Part shown: positions 50,056-58,166 of the stretch, one piece after another
Position numbering within the stretch: position 1 is the stretch's first letter
Layout of the letters: each line of letters starts with the position of its first letter
DNA from: Clostridia bacterium
Lineage (GTDB): Bacteria; Bacillota; Clostridia; Oscillospirales; CAG-272
NCBI GenBank assembly: GCA_017481495.1
Contig: JAFUPC010000124.1
Coordinates: 27,876 to 91,875 of the forward strand
Direction: 5' to 3'
Length of the DNA stretch: 64,000 nucleotides
Notes under the pieces: model-generated
The model's database searches: none
Seen by the model: the letters and a program-made list of their open reading frames with translations, nothing else
What the model was told of the DNA's origin: nothing
Made by a program: the position numbers and the translations under genes

Positions 50056-51693
50056 ATGGCACAGCTGAAAAAACTTGAAAACTTCTCCGGCGTCAAAGGC
50101 CCCGTTCTGACCATCGTCATGGACGGTGTCGGCATCGCACCGGCAAATGCGGGCAACGCGGTCTATCACGCTTATACCCCCACCCTTGATATGCTCATGG
50201 CAAACTATCCGATGGTCACGCTCCGCGCACACGGAACCGCGGTCGGTCTGCCCTCCGACGACGATATGGGCAACTCCGAGGTCGGTCACAATGCACTCGG
50301 CTCCGGTCAGGTCTTCTCCCAGGGCGCAAAGCTCGTCTCCGAATCCATCGCATCCGGCAAGATGTTCACCTCCGATACCTGGAAGAACCTCACCGCAGAC
50401 TGCGGCACGCTCCATTTCCTCGGTCTGTTCTCCGACGGCAATGTCCACTCCCACATCGACCATCTGAAGGCGATGATTGAACAGGCGAAAAAAGACGGCG
50501 TGAAGCGCGTCCGCGTTCACATCCTGCTTGACGGTCGTGACGTCGGCGAGACCTCCGCGCTTGACTATGTGGAGCCGTTTGAAGCGTTCATCGCCGGTCT
50601 GCGCGACGACAGCTTTGACATTAAGATCGCCTCCGGCGGCGGCAGAATGAAGATCACGATGGACCGTTACGAAGCAAACTGGGCAATGGTCGAAGCCGGC
50701 TGGAAGACCCATGTGCTCGGCGAGGGCAGACAGTTTGCAAGCGCAAAGGAAGCCATTGAGACCTACCGCGCCGAGACCAAGGTCATCGACCAGGATCTCC
50801 CGCCTTTCGTCATTGCGGAAAACGGCAAGCCCGTCGGCACCGTCGAGGACGGCGATTCCGTCATCTTCTTCAACTTCCGCGGCGACCGTGCGATCGAAAT
50901 TTCCAAGGCATTTGACGATGCGGACTTCGACAAGTTCGACCGTGTCCGTTACCCCAAAGTAAAGTACGCAGGTATGCTCGACTACGACGGCGACCTGCAT
51001 ATCCCGTCTGCATATCTGGTCAACCCGCCGGAGATCACAAACACGATGGGCGAATATCTCGCTGACACCGGTGTTGCACAGATGGCGATTTCCGAGACAC
51101 AGAAGTACGGTCATGTCACCTACTTCTGGAACGGCAACCGTTCCGGCAAGTTCAACGACGAGTCCGAGACTTATGTGGAGATCCCGTCCGATGTCGTTCC
51201 GTTTGAGGAACGCCCGTGGATGCAGTGCGCGCTGATTGCAGACAAGCTCATCGCGGCGCTGGAATCCGGCGAATACCGCTATCTGCGTGTCAACTTCCCG
51301 AACGGCGACATGGTCGGTCACACCGGCAATATGCTTGCGACCCAGTGCTCCATGGAAGCACTTGACCTGCAGCTGAAGCGCATCCTCACCGTCGTTGACA
51401 AGCTGGAGGGTGTTGCCATCATCACCGCCGACCATGGCAACGCAGACGAGATGTACGAGCTTGACAAGAAGGGCGAGGTCAAGTACAACAAGGACGGCAC
51501 GCCCAAGGCAAAGACCAGCCACACGCTGAACCCCGTTCCGTGCATCATCTACGACAATTTCTACCGCGATGCGTACTCCGTCAAGGCACAGAAGCCGACG
51601 TTCGGTCTATCCGACGTTGCTGCAACAACGGTCAACCTGCTCGGCTACGAAGCACCGGCGATGTGGGATGAATCCCTCATCGAAATCAAGTAA
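50056..51693 (+). CDS. gpmI: 2,3-bisphosphoglycerate-independent phosphoglycerate mutase
   Basis: A 545-residue manganese-dependent glycolytic enzyme interconverting 3- and 2-phosphoglycerate. Active-site serine in DDDMGNSEVGHNALGSG; metal sites in VMDGVG, FPNGDMVGHTGN and TADHGNADEMYE. It is slightly longer than the common 510 residues. The ATG at 50056 is preceded by AAAGGA at 13 bases; an in-frame ATG ten codons earlier is less likely because the family starts near the LTIVMDGVG strand. The gap from rsmH is 229 bases and holds only the rsmH promoter and possible TATACT/TATAAG boxes near 49991-50004. Confidence 0.96.
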   Translation: MAQLKKLENFSGVKGPVLTIVMDGVGIAPANAGNAVYHAYTPTLDMLMANYPMVTLRAHGTAVGLPSDDDMGNSEVGHNALGSGQVFSQGAKLVSESIASGKMFTSDTWKNLTADCGTLHFLGLFSDGNVHSHIDHLKAMIEQAKKDGVKRVRVHILLDGRDVGETSALDYVEPFEAFIAGLRDDSFDIKIASGGGRMKITMDRYEANWAMVEAGWKTHVLGEGRQFASAKEAIETYRAETKVIDQDLPPFVIAENGKPVGTVEDGDSVIFFNFRGDRAIEISKAFDDADFDKFDRVRYPKVKYAGMLDYDGDLHIPSAYLVNPPEITNTMGEYLADTGVAQMAISETQKYGHVTYFWNGNRSGKFNDESETYVEIPSDVVPFEERPWMQCALIADKLIAALESGEYRYLRVNFPNGDMVGHTGNMLATQCSMEALDLQLKRILTVVDKLEGVAIITADHGNADEMYELDKKGEVKYNKDGTPKAKTSHTLNPVPCIIYDNFYRDAYSVKAQKPTFGLSDVAATTVNLLGYEAPAMWDESLIEIK

Positions 51694-51711
51694 ATCATAA
51701 TCATCTGAGAG

Positions 51712-51749
51712 AGGGCTGCTGTACCATACCGGAATAGCGGCCCTTTTTT
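51712..51749 (+). terminator. terminator after gpmI
   Basis: GGGCTGCT pairs with AGCGGCCC (one G-T pair) and is followed by TTTTTT. Confidence 0.88.
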
Positions 51750-51783
51750 GGTAAACAGACACGAAAGGAAGTAAAGGAGCGTT

Positions 51784-53022
51784 TTGAAAAAACAACTGCT
51801 GTCTGTCCTGTGGTGTATCATCTTTCTGGTGGGATGTGCTGTTGTCACTCCCATGGAGGAAGAAAGTCGGACCCCGCTCATTCCGGTGGAGATAGATTCG
51901 GAAGCTCCTGTTCTCTCTGTTCCATCTGTCCCCGAAGAAGAACCCGTCCTTATGGAAACCCACACTGTCTCCTTCCTTGCCGCCGGCGATGCTATCGTCC
52001 ACACGGGCATCTGGCTGGAAGCGCAGAAAACCGCACGTAACAACGGTGGGACAAGGGACTACGACTTTTCCCATCTCTTTTCCCGTGTCGGGGAGGAAAT
52101 TTCGTCGTATGACATCGCGTTCATCAATCAGGAAACGCTGATGGCGGGAAAAGAATACGGCTATTCCTCCTACCCGCGCTTCAACACCCCGAGAGAACTG
52201 GCGGATGACCTCATTTCCGCCGGCTTCAACGTCGTCAACATCGCAAACAACCACATGATGGATATGCTGCCCGAGGGACTTGCATCGACCATTGCGTTCT
52301 GGAAAACACAGCCTGTCACCCTCATCGGCGGGTACGAAAGTGAAGCGGACTACGACTGTGCGCGCATTGTGGAGGAAAACGGCATCCGCATCGCGTTTCT
52401 GTCCTACTGCTACGGCACCAACGGCCTTTCCATGCCTGCGGGATACGACATGATCATCCCGTATCTGGACGAGGAGACCATTCGCCGCCAGACCGCCGCC
52501 GCAAAAGAAGAAGCGGATTTTGTCGTTGTGTCCGTACACTGGGGAGAGGACAGCTGTCAGGCGGTGACGGAAGAACAGAAAGCTTATGCGCAGGTGTTTG
52601 CCGACTGCGGGGTCGATGCCGTCATCGGACACCACCCGCACCTCATCCAGCCGGTGGAATGGATCACGGGCAAGGACGGAAACCGCACCCTGTGCGCGTA
52701 TTCGCTCGGCAATCTGTTTTCGCTGATGGCGGATGCGTACAATATGGTCGGCGGCTTCCTGACCTTTGATTTTGTCAAAACCGGAGACGACTGTTCCCTT
52801 GAAAATATCGTCTTCGAGCCGACCGTGTTCTACTACAACACCGGATTTTTCGGGCAGACCATTTACAGAATGGAGGATTACACCGAAGCACTGGCGTCCT
52901 CCCACGGTGTGCAGACTTATGGGGCGGAGCATCTTGCGACGTATGCGGAACTCGTTTCGTACACCAAAGACCTCATCCCCGCCGAATTTCTGTCCGCAGA
53001 AATCGAGGAGCTTGCCCCATGA
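51784..53022 (+). CDS. CapA-family lipoprotein (poly-gamma-glutamate synthesis-like metallophosphatase fold)
   Basis: A 412-residue predicted lipoprotein beginning at TTG 51784 (AAAGGAG upstream) with lipobox LVGC and Cys18. Family marks: FLAAGDAIVHTG, FINQETLMAG, VNIANNHMMDM, VVVSVHWGEDSC, DAVIGHHPHLIQPVEW and CAYSLGNLFS. The CapA/PgsA fold resembles calcineurin-like phosphoesterases. Members occur in polyglutamate capsule loci, but no capB/capC partner is nearby, so the substrate is unknown. It overlaps the following GNAT gene by four bases (ATGA), indicating coupled translation. Confidence 0.9.
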   Translation: MKKQLLSVLWCIIFLVGCAVVTPMEEESRTPLIPVEIDSEAPVLSVPSVPEEEPVLMETHTVSFLAAGDAIVHTGIWLEAQKTARNNGGTRDYDFSHLFSRVGEEISSYDIAFINQETLMAGKEYGYSSYPRFNTPRELADDLISAGFNVVNIANNHMMDMLPEGLASTIAFWKTQPVTLIGGYESEADYDCARIVEENGIRIAFLSYCYGTNGLSMPAGYDMIIPYLDEETIRRQTAAAKEEADFVVVSVHWGEDSCQAVTEEQKAYAQVFADCGVDAVIGHHPHLIQPVEWITGKDGNRTLCAYSLGNLFSLMADAYNMVGGFLTFDFVKTGDDCSLENIVFEPTVFYYNTGFFGQTIYRMEDYTEALASSHGVQTYGAEHLATYAELVSYTKDLIPAEFLSAEIEELAP

Positions 53023-53825
53023 ATGCCGCTTTGTTTGACGATTACTGCTCCCGCCACGGAGTGGCGGTGTGCCACAACGTGGCAGAAACCGATTTCGACC
53101 CCGCCGGCATTGCACTTTCCCAAAAGGATGACACGCCGCTTGCAAGAGGACTGAACGTCATTGTCCCGGTGTCGTTTGCCGAGACGGGCGGATATTGCAC
53201 CGCATCCTGTTACGGTGTGCTGACGGATGAAGTTTCCGCGCATCTGCACAAATACAGAGAAAATCTTTTTTCCGATGCGGCTTTGGAGGCTCTCGACAGA
53301 CTTCTGCGCCCGCATCTGGATGCGTGGGGATACGAGCCGTCCCGCTTTGCGCACCGGTGGGCGTATTCCTGTATTCAGGACAACGCGGACAACATTCCCC
53401 GTGACCGCATCCTGCCCGGCACCGTGCGGCTTTCCCCGGATGTGCTCCCCACCCGAAACGGTCTCATTTCGATAAACAGTCTCGTTTCCATGAACCTGTC
53501 CGACTGTGCCGCGCGCGGTGCGTATGCCGTATTTGCGGATGACAGGAAGGATACGGTGGTGTGCATCGCATCGGTCAACCGCACGACCGGGGCGGAACAC
53601 TGCACGGAGATCGGTGTGGAATGCGCACCCGCGTATCGGAGACGGGGGTATGCTGTCTCCTGCGTTGCCGCGCTTGCGCGGGAATTGGTTTCCGAGGGGA
53701 AAACGGTTCTCTACCAGTATTATCACACGAATACCGCCTCCGCCGCGGTCGCACGGTGCACCGGATTTGTCCCGGCGGGACGGTTTTTTACGTATTCTGC
53801 GTTCCGGAAAACGCGGATATTGTAA
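53019..53825 (+). CDS. GNAT-family N-acetyltransferase
   Basis: A 268-residue protein. The C-terminal third has the acetyl-CoA-binding GNAT signature: IGVECAPAYRRRGYAVSCVA (the R/Q-x-x-G-x-A loop), then LYQYYHTNTASAAVARCTGF. The N-terminal 150 residues are not recognised and may be a second, degenerate GNAT-like domain. The acceptor substrate is unknown. It is translationally coupled to the CapA-like lipoprotein. Confidence 0.8.
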   Translation: MNAALFDDYCSRHGVAVCHNVAETDFDPAGIALSQKDDTPLARGLNVIVPVSFAETGGYCTASCYGVLTDEVSAHLHKYRENLFSDAALEALDRLLRPHLDAWGYEPSRFAHRWAYSCIQDNADNIPRDRILPGTVRLSPDVLPTRNGLISINSLVSMNLSDCAARGAYAVFADDRKDTVVCIASVNRTTGAEHCTEIGVECAPAYRRRGYAVSCVAALARELVSEGKTVLYQYYHTNTASAAVARCTGFVPAGRFFTYSAFRKTRIL

Positions 53826-53831
53826 ATTCCC

Positions 53832-53860
53832 TTGCAAAATGCGCGGAAATGTTGTATAAT
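53832..53860 (+). promoter_or_regulatory. promoter of the rluA-to-walR region
   Basis: TTGCAA (53832-53837), 17-base spacer, TATAAT (53855-53860), directly after the GNAT stop codon and 48 bases before the pseudouridine synthase start. Confidence 0.7.
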
Positions 53861-53908
53861 AATATATAGGAAACCGGGGAACCCCGGGAAAGGTGGTGCA
53901 GAATAAAC

Positions 53909-54844
53909 ATGGAATACCGCATGACAGAAAATGAGCACGGCATGACCGTCAAGACCTACCTCCATGCAAACCTGCACCTCTCCGGTGCGCAGGTGACACA
54001 GTTAAAAAAAGATCCCCGCGGCATTCTTGTCAACGGCGAACACGTCACGGTGCGGTATGTGCTGTCACAGGGGGATGTTCTGTCGCTTGCCGATGCGGAC
54101 ACCACGTCCTCCGACAACATCGTGCCGACGAAGATGCCCCTGTGCATACTTTATGAAGACGATGCGCTCATCATATTGGACAAACCGCCGTTTGTGCCGA
54201 CTCATCCGTCCCACGGGCATTATACCGATACGCTGGCAAACGGGCTTGCGTATCTCTTTGAAACACGCGGTGTGCCGTTTGTGTTCCGCTCCTGCTCGCG
54301 GCTTGACCGGGATACCTCCGGCATTGTGACGGTAGCAAAAAACCGCGCGGCGGCGTACCGGTTTCACTGTATGCACATGGCGGGAGAAGTGAAAAAGGAA
54401 TATCTCGCCGTGCTGTGCGGAACCCTGACACCTGCCGCAGGGGAGATCTCCGGCTGTATCCGGCGGGCAGAAGAAAGCGTCATCACCCGCATCGTCACCG
54501 AGGACGACGGCGCACCGGCACTGACCCGCTACCGTGTTCTGGCATACGGTCAGGACGGGGACGGAAACCCGCTGACCCTCGTTTCGGCGGAGCCTGTGAC
54601 CGGGCGGACGCATCAGCTGAGAGTCCATTTCGCATCGCGCGGATGCCCGATATTGGGAGATTTCCTTTATGGAGAGGAAGAAAACCCGTACATCCGGCGG
54701 CAGGCACTGCACTGCACAAAAACCGCATTTCATCACCCGACCTCGGGTCGGTATATGACCGTCACCGCACCGCCGCCTGAGGACTTTGCACCACTGCTTG
54801 CTTTTTTTGACAATGATCAACCGCCCGAGGAGGAGATACCGTGA
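53909..54844 (+). CDS. RluA-family pseudouridine synthase
   Basis: A 311-residue RNA-modifying enzyme. An N-terminal S4-like segment (TVKTYLHANLHLSGAQVTQL) is followed by the catalytic domain: LYEDDALIILDKPP, CSRLDRDTSGIVTVAKN with the catalytic Asp133, TRYRVL, and EPVTGRTHQLRVHFAS. RluA/RluC/RluD-type enzymes modify uridines in 23S rRNA or tRNA; the target cannot be told from this sequence. AAAGGTGG precedes ATG 53909. The stop overlaps the next start by four bases (GTGA). Confidence 0.93.
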   Translation: MEYRMTENEHGMTVKTYLHANLHLSGAQVTQLKKDPRGILVNGEHVTVRYVLSQGDVLSLADADTTSSDNIVPTKMPLCILYEDDALIILDKPPFVPTHPSHGHYTDTLANGLAYLFETRGVPFVFRSCSRLDRDTSGIVTVAKNRAAAYRFHCMHMAGEVKKEYLAVLCGTLTPAAGEISGCIRRAEESVITRIVTEDDGAPALTRYRVLAYGQDGDGNPLTLVSAEPVTGRTHQLRVHFASRGCPILGDFLYGEEENPYIRRQALHCTKTAFHHPTSGRYMTVTAPPPEDFAPLLAFFDNDQPPEEEIP

Positions 54845-55977
54845 TACACCTGAATATGGAACAGCTGAAAGTGAAATGGAAGCGGTACATTCCGCCCATT
54901 CTGCCCGTTTCCTTTCTGTGCGCGCTTCTGACCGTGATCCTCTATGCCGTCACAAGAGCGAATCCCGCGTTTGCAGACACTGTCAATCTGACTTACGGCA
55001 CGGCAGTGCGCTTTGCGACCAATCTCATCACCGGCTGGCTGCCGTTTTCGCTGGCGGAGGGACTGCTTCTGTTCTCGCCGGTTCTGCTCGCCGTGCTCAT
55101 CGGTCTTGCCGTGCGGTACACGAAAAAGGGACTGCGCGCGGGCATCCGTTATGTGTGCGTGCTGCTCTCGGTGCTGTGCATTTTATGGACACTGTTCGTT
55201 CCCGCACTCGGTATGGGGTCGAATACGACCGATTTATCTGACCGTTTGGGACTGGTTGACAGCGAGGTCTCGGCAGAACAGCTTGCCGCCGCGATGCAGT
55301 GGGCAATCGACGAAGCAAATGCGCTGTGCGGAGACGTGGATTTCGCGTTTGGCGGCGCATCGGCAATGCCGTTTGACAATTACGATGCGATGTGCGCAGA
55401 CCTTATGATCGGCTACGAACGTCTGCACCGCGACTATCCCATTTTTGTGCAGTTCAAGTCGTCTGTGAAACCTGTGATTTTAAGCGAACCGATGTCGTAC
55501 ACGCACATCACGGGCATCTATACGTTCTTCACCGGGGAAGCCAATCTGAACGTCAATTTCCCCGACTACACACTTCCGTACACCGCGGCGCACGAGCTTG
55601 CGCATCAGCGCGGGTTTGCAAAGGAAAAGGAAGCGAACTTCATTGCGTTTCTTGTCTGCATCAACGCGGAAAGCGCGTATTCCCGGTATTCCGGCTACGT
55701 CAACATGGTCGAATATCTGTCGAACGCCTTGTACTCCGCCGACAAAACGCTGTGGGAGGAGACATTCTACACCCTTGACAACCGCATCCGCTATGAGATG
55801 CAGGCGTACAATACCTTTTACGAAAAATACAAAGAAAACACCGCCGCCGACATCTCCACCGCCGTCAACGACACGTATCTGAAAGTGCAGGGACAGACCG
55901 CGGGCACCAAGAGCTACGGTCTGGTCGTCGATTTAGCGGTCGCATACTACGAAACGAAGATCGCGGAGCAGCCATGA
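54841..55977 (+). CDS. DUF3810 domain membrane protein with HExxH motif
   Basis: A 378-residue protein with three N-terminal membrane helices (about 18-38, 65-90, 98-122) and an extracytoplasmic domain containing AAHELAHQRGFAKEKEANFI near residue 248: an HExxH zinc motif followed by a Glu-rich helix, typical of DUF3810. A membrane-bound metallopeptidase function is inferred from the motif; substrates are unknown. It starts at GTG 54841 with GAGGAGG upstream, and overlaps both neighbours by four bases, so it belongs to a tightly coupled operon. Confidence 0.88.
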   Translation: MIHLNMEQLKVKWKRYIPPILPVSFLCALLTVILYAVTRANPAFADTVNLTYGTAVRFATNLITGWLPFSLAEGLLLFSPVLLAVLIGLAVRYTKKGLRAGIRYVCVLLSVLCILWTLFVPALGMGSNTTDLSDRLGLVDSEVSAEQLAAAMQWAIDEANALCGDVDFAFGGASAMPFDNYDAMCADLMIGYERLHRDYPIFVQFKSSVKPVILSEPMSYTHITGIYTFFTGEANLNVNFPDYTLPYTAAHELAHQRGFAKEKEANFIAFLVCINAESAYSRYSGYVNMVEYLSNALYSADKTLWEETFYTLDNRIRYEMQAYNTFYEKYKENTAADISTAVNDTYLKVQGQTAGTKSYGLVVDLAVAYYETKIAEQP

Positions 55978-57212
55978 AACAGTATCTGAAACCGGTATCC
56001 GGGTTCGTCCTTGCGCTGTTGGTCGTACTGCTGACGTTTCTGACGGCGGTCTTTGCCGCAGGCGGAGCAGATGAGCAGACGTACGGCTCCGCGCCCGGCG
56101 GCGGGGACATCCCGACGCTGTTCTACAACGATACCGCGTGGTCACAGGACCGGTATTATCCGGCGCTCGGCTTTGTCACGGGCGGCACGGACGACTTCTG
56201 GATCCCGCTGTCGTTCATTGAAGAAATTGCGGACATCCGGGTGCGCCGCGGGCCGTCGCGGAACGTGACGTCGTTTGTCATAAGCGACACGGTCACGGGG
56301 AAATACCTGTCTTTTGACACCGCCAACAGCGAATATGCACAGACCGAGCGCGGAACATATCTGTTCATCCGCACGACCTTATATTCCAAGGAACGCTACC
56401 TGCCGATGCGCGACATCTGCGCCTATTTCGGCTGGTCGTTTGAAATTTCCGAGGACAAGCTGACCGTCCGCATCACCGACGGCGGACAGAAAAAGACCTT
56501 TGCGTGGCTCCTTGCCCAATACGCGCCGGAGGAGACCGACATCCCCGACACGGAACCCGTGACGGAAGACAATGCCGGGGAGGATGACGTTCCCGGCTAC
56601 AACATCTACCGCTCCGACACTGTGCGGCTGACCTTTGAGGACATAAGTGACACCCATACCCCGCGGATTCTCGATATTCTGGCGGAATACGGCGTGGAGG
56701 CGACGTTTTTCGTGACGGGAGAACAGCTGCTTTCGCACACGGACATCGTGGTACGCATTCTGTCCGAGGGGCATTCGCTCGGTCTTCACACGATGACCGG
56801 GGACGAGTACGACTTAACGGACACCGCCGCCGTCCTTGCCTCCTTTGATGCGGAAAACGAGCTTCTCTATGCGCTGACCAAGCAGAAAACGCGGCTCGTC
56901 CGTCTGCCCGAGGGATCGCATTCCGGGGTACTGCGCCTGAGCGACCGCCAGAAGCAGGCGATTGCCGATGCGGGATACATTCTCTGGGACTGGAACATCG
57001 AGTCGATGGACACAAGCGAGGCGTATGATGCGGATATGGTCTATACAAAAATCGAGGAAGCGATGAAGATTAGCTACGTTCCCGTCGTGCGCTTTCACAA
57101 TACCGCCCTGACCGCAGAAGTTCTCCCGCGCCTGCTTGCCAGAATTGAGGAAGTGCCGGTCATTACGGCAAAGAAAATCACGGAAGCAACGGAAAACATT
57201 ATTTTCCCATAA
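55974..57212 (+). CDS. polysaccharide deacetylase-like protein with altered metal site
   Basis: A 412-residue exported protein: a signal peptide or anchor (about 1-29), then a stalk-like domain of about 150 residues (PLSFIEEIADIRVRR, YLPMRDICAYFGWSFEIS, resembling copper-amine-oxidase-like N-terminal domains), an acidic linker, and a NodB-like domain from about 212. The usual TFDDG is TFED (220-223), and the metal-binding H-[ST]-x-x-[HD] of motif 2 reads HTMTG (272-276), so one of the two His ligands is missing; motif 3, RLPEG, is kept. It may be inactive or non-hydrolytic. It sits ten bases before walR. Confidence 0.83.
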   Translation: MKQYLKPVSGFVLALLVVLLTFLTAVFAAGGADEQTYGSAPGGGDIPTLFYNDTAWSQDRYYPALGFVTGGTDDFWIPLSFIEEIADIRVRRGPSRNVTSFVISDTVTGKYLSFDTANSEYAQTERGTYLFIRTTLYSKERYLPMRDICAYFGWSFEISEDKLTVRITDGGQKKTFAWLLAQYAPEETDIPDTEPVTEDNAGEDDVPGYNIYRSDTVRLTFEDISDTHTPRILDILAEYGVEATFFVTGEQLLSHTDIVVRILSEGHSLGLHTMTGDEYDLTDTAAVLASFDAENELLYALTKQKTRLVRLPEGSHSGVLRLSDRQKQAIADAGYILWDWNIESMDTSEAYDADMVYTKIEEAMKISYVPVVRFHNTALTAEVLPRLLARIEEVPVITAKKITEATENIIFP

Positions 57213-57222
57213 CGAGGTTATC

Positions 57223-57924
57223 ATGACAAACCAGAAAAAGAAGATCCTCATCGTCGAGGACGAAAAGAACATTGCGCAGGTGCTTGCGTTCAATCTGATG
57301 CAGGCAGGCTACGATTACGATATTGCGCAGGACGGCGAGGAGGGGCTGCGCAAAGCACTCAAAGGGTCGTTTGACTTAATCCTCCTTGACATCATGCTGC
57401 CGAAAATGGACGGCTTCACCGTCTGCCGCGGCATCCGGATGCGGCTCGATACGCCCATCATCATGGTGACCGCCAAGGAAGAGGAGATCGACAAGATCAT
57501 GGGGCTGGATCTGGGGGCTGACGACTATGTGACAAAGCCGTTCTCCATCAACGTCCTGCTCGCCCGCATCAAGGCGAATATGCGCCGCGCATCGAACGAG
57601 GTCGTTACGGGTGCCAAAAACAGCGCCGTCATCACCGTGCGCGACCTTGTCATCGACAACGAAAAATATCTCGTGACCAAGCGCGGCGAGGAGCTGTCGC
57701 TGTCCAAGATCGAATATGATCTGTTATCGTTCCTTGCCGCGCATCCGGAAAAGCCGTTTTCGCGCGAAGAATTACTTACACAGGTGTGGGGATACGAAGA
57801 ATTCTATGGCGACCGCCGCACCGTGGACGTGACTGTCAGCCGTCTGCGCGCCAAGGTTGAGGACGACCCGTCCCATCCGCAGTACATCTTTTCCAAGCAT
57901 GGACTTGGGTATTATTTTGCATGA
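57223..57924 (+). CDS. walR: OmpR-family response regulator, WalR-like
   Basis: A 233-residue response regulator: a receiver domain with phospho-acceptor Asp56 in LILLDIMLPKMDG, switch Thr (VTAKEEE) and Lys in DYVTKPF, followed by a winged-helix DNA-binding domain (SKIEYDLLSFLA, YGDRRTVDVTVSRLRAKVED). The neighbouring PAS-HAMP kinase and YycI homologue identify it as the likely WalR, controller of cell-wall hydrolases in Firmicutes. ATG 57223 was chosen because of GAGGTT and the typical MTNQKKKILIVEDE start. A palindromic repeat separates it from walK. Confidence 0.88.
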   Translation: MTNQKKKILIVEDEKNIAQVLAFNLMQAGYDYDIAQDGEEGLRKALKGSFDLILLDIMLPKMDGFTVCRGIRMRLDTPIIMVTAKEEEIDKIMGLDLGADDYVTKPFSINVLLARIKANMRRASNEVVTGAKNSAVITVRDLVIDNEKYLVTKRGEELSLSKIEYDLLSFLAAHPEKPFSREELLTQVWGYEEFYGDRRTVDVTVSRLRAKVEDDPSHPQYIFSKHGLGYYFA

Positions 57925-57965
57925 TGGGCGAAAAAGTTTGTAATGAGGCACATCTGCACCATATC

Positions 57966-58101
57966 TGTAGGGGCGCTCATTGGGCATCCGTAACATATCG
58001 GTAAGATGTCGGAATATTATGAAAAATAACATTGATATATGTTTTCAAACGATATCGACAGCATATCGTCAGGTAACGGACACCCAATGGGCGCCCCTAC
58101 A
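57966..58101. repeat. palindromic MITE-like repeat, copy C (136 bp), between walR and walK
   Basis: Left end TGTAGGGGCGCTCATTGGGC, right end ACCCAATGGGCGCCCCTACA; about 29-base imperfect terminal inverted repeats. The core shares ATGTCGGAATATTATGAAAA and the hairpin ACGATAT...ATATCGT with copy A. It lies in the 242-base gap inside the wal operon. Confidence 0.88.
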
Positions 58102-58166
58102 AATGAACCGAATGTTTTGCTTTTTGTAAATGAATCCTGCCAGAAAGAGAGGAGGCGAAGCCGTTT

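Noticed and set aside
49996..51522. A 508-residue minus-strand frame opposite gpmI
   Set aside because: Shadow of the phosphoglycerate mutase gene, which has full motif support.
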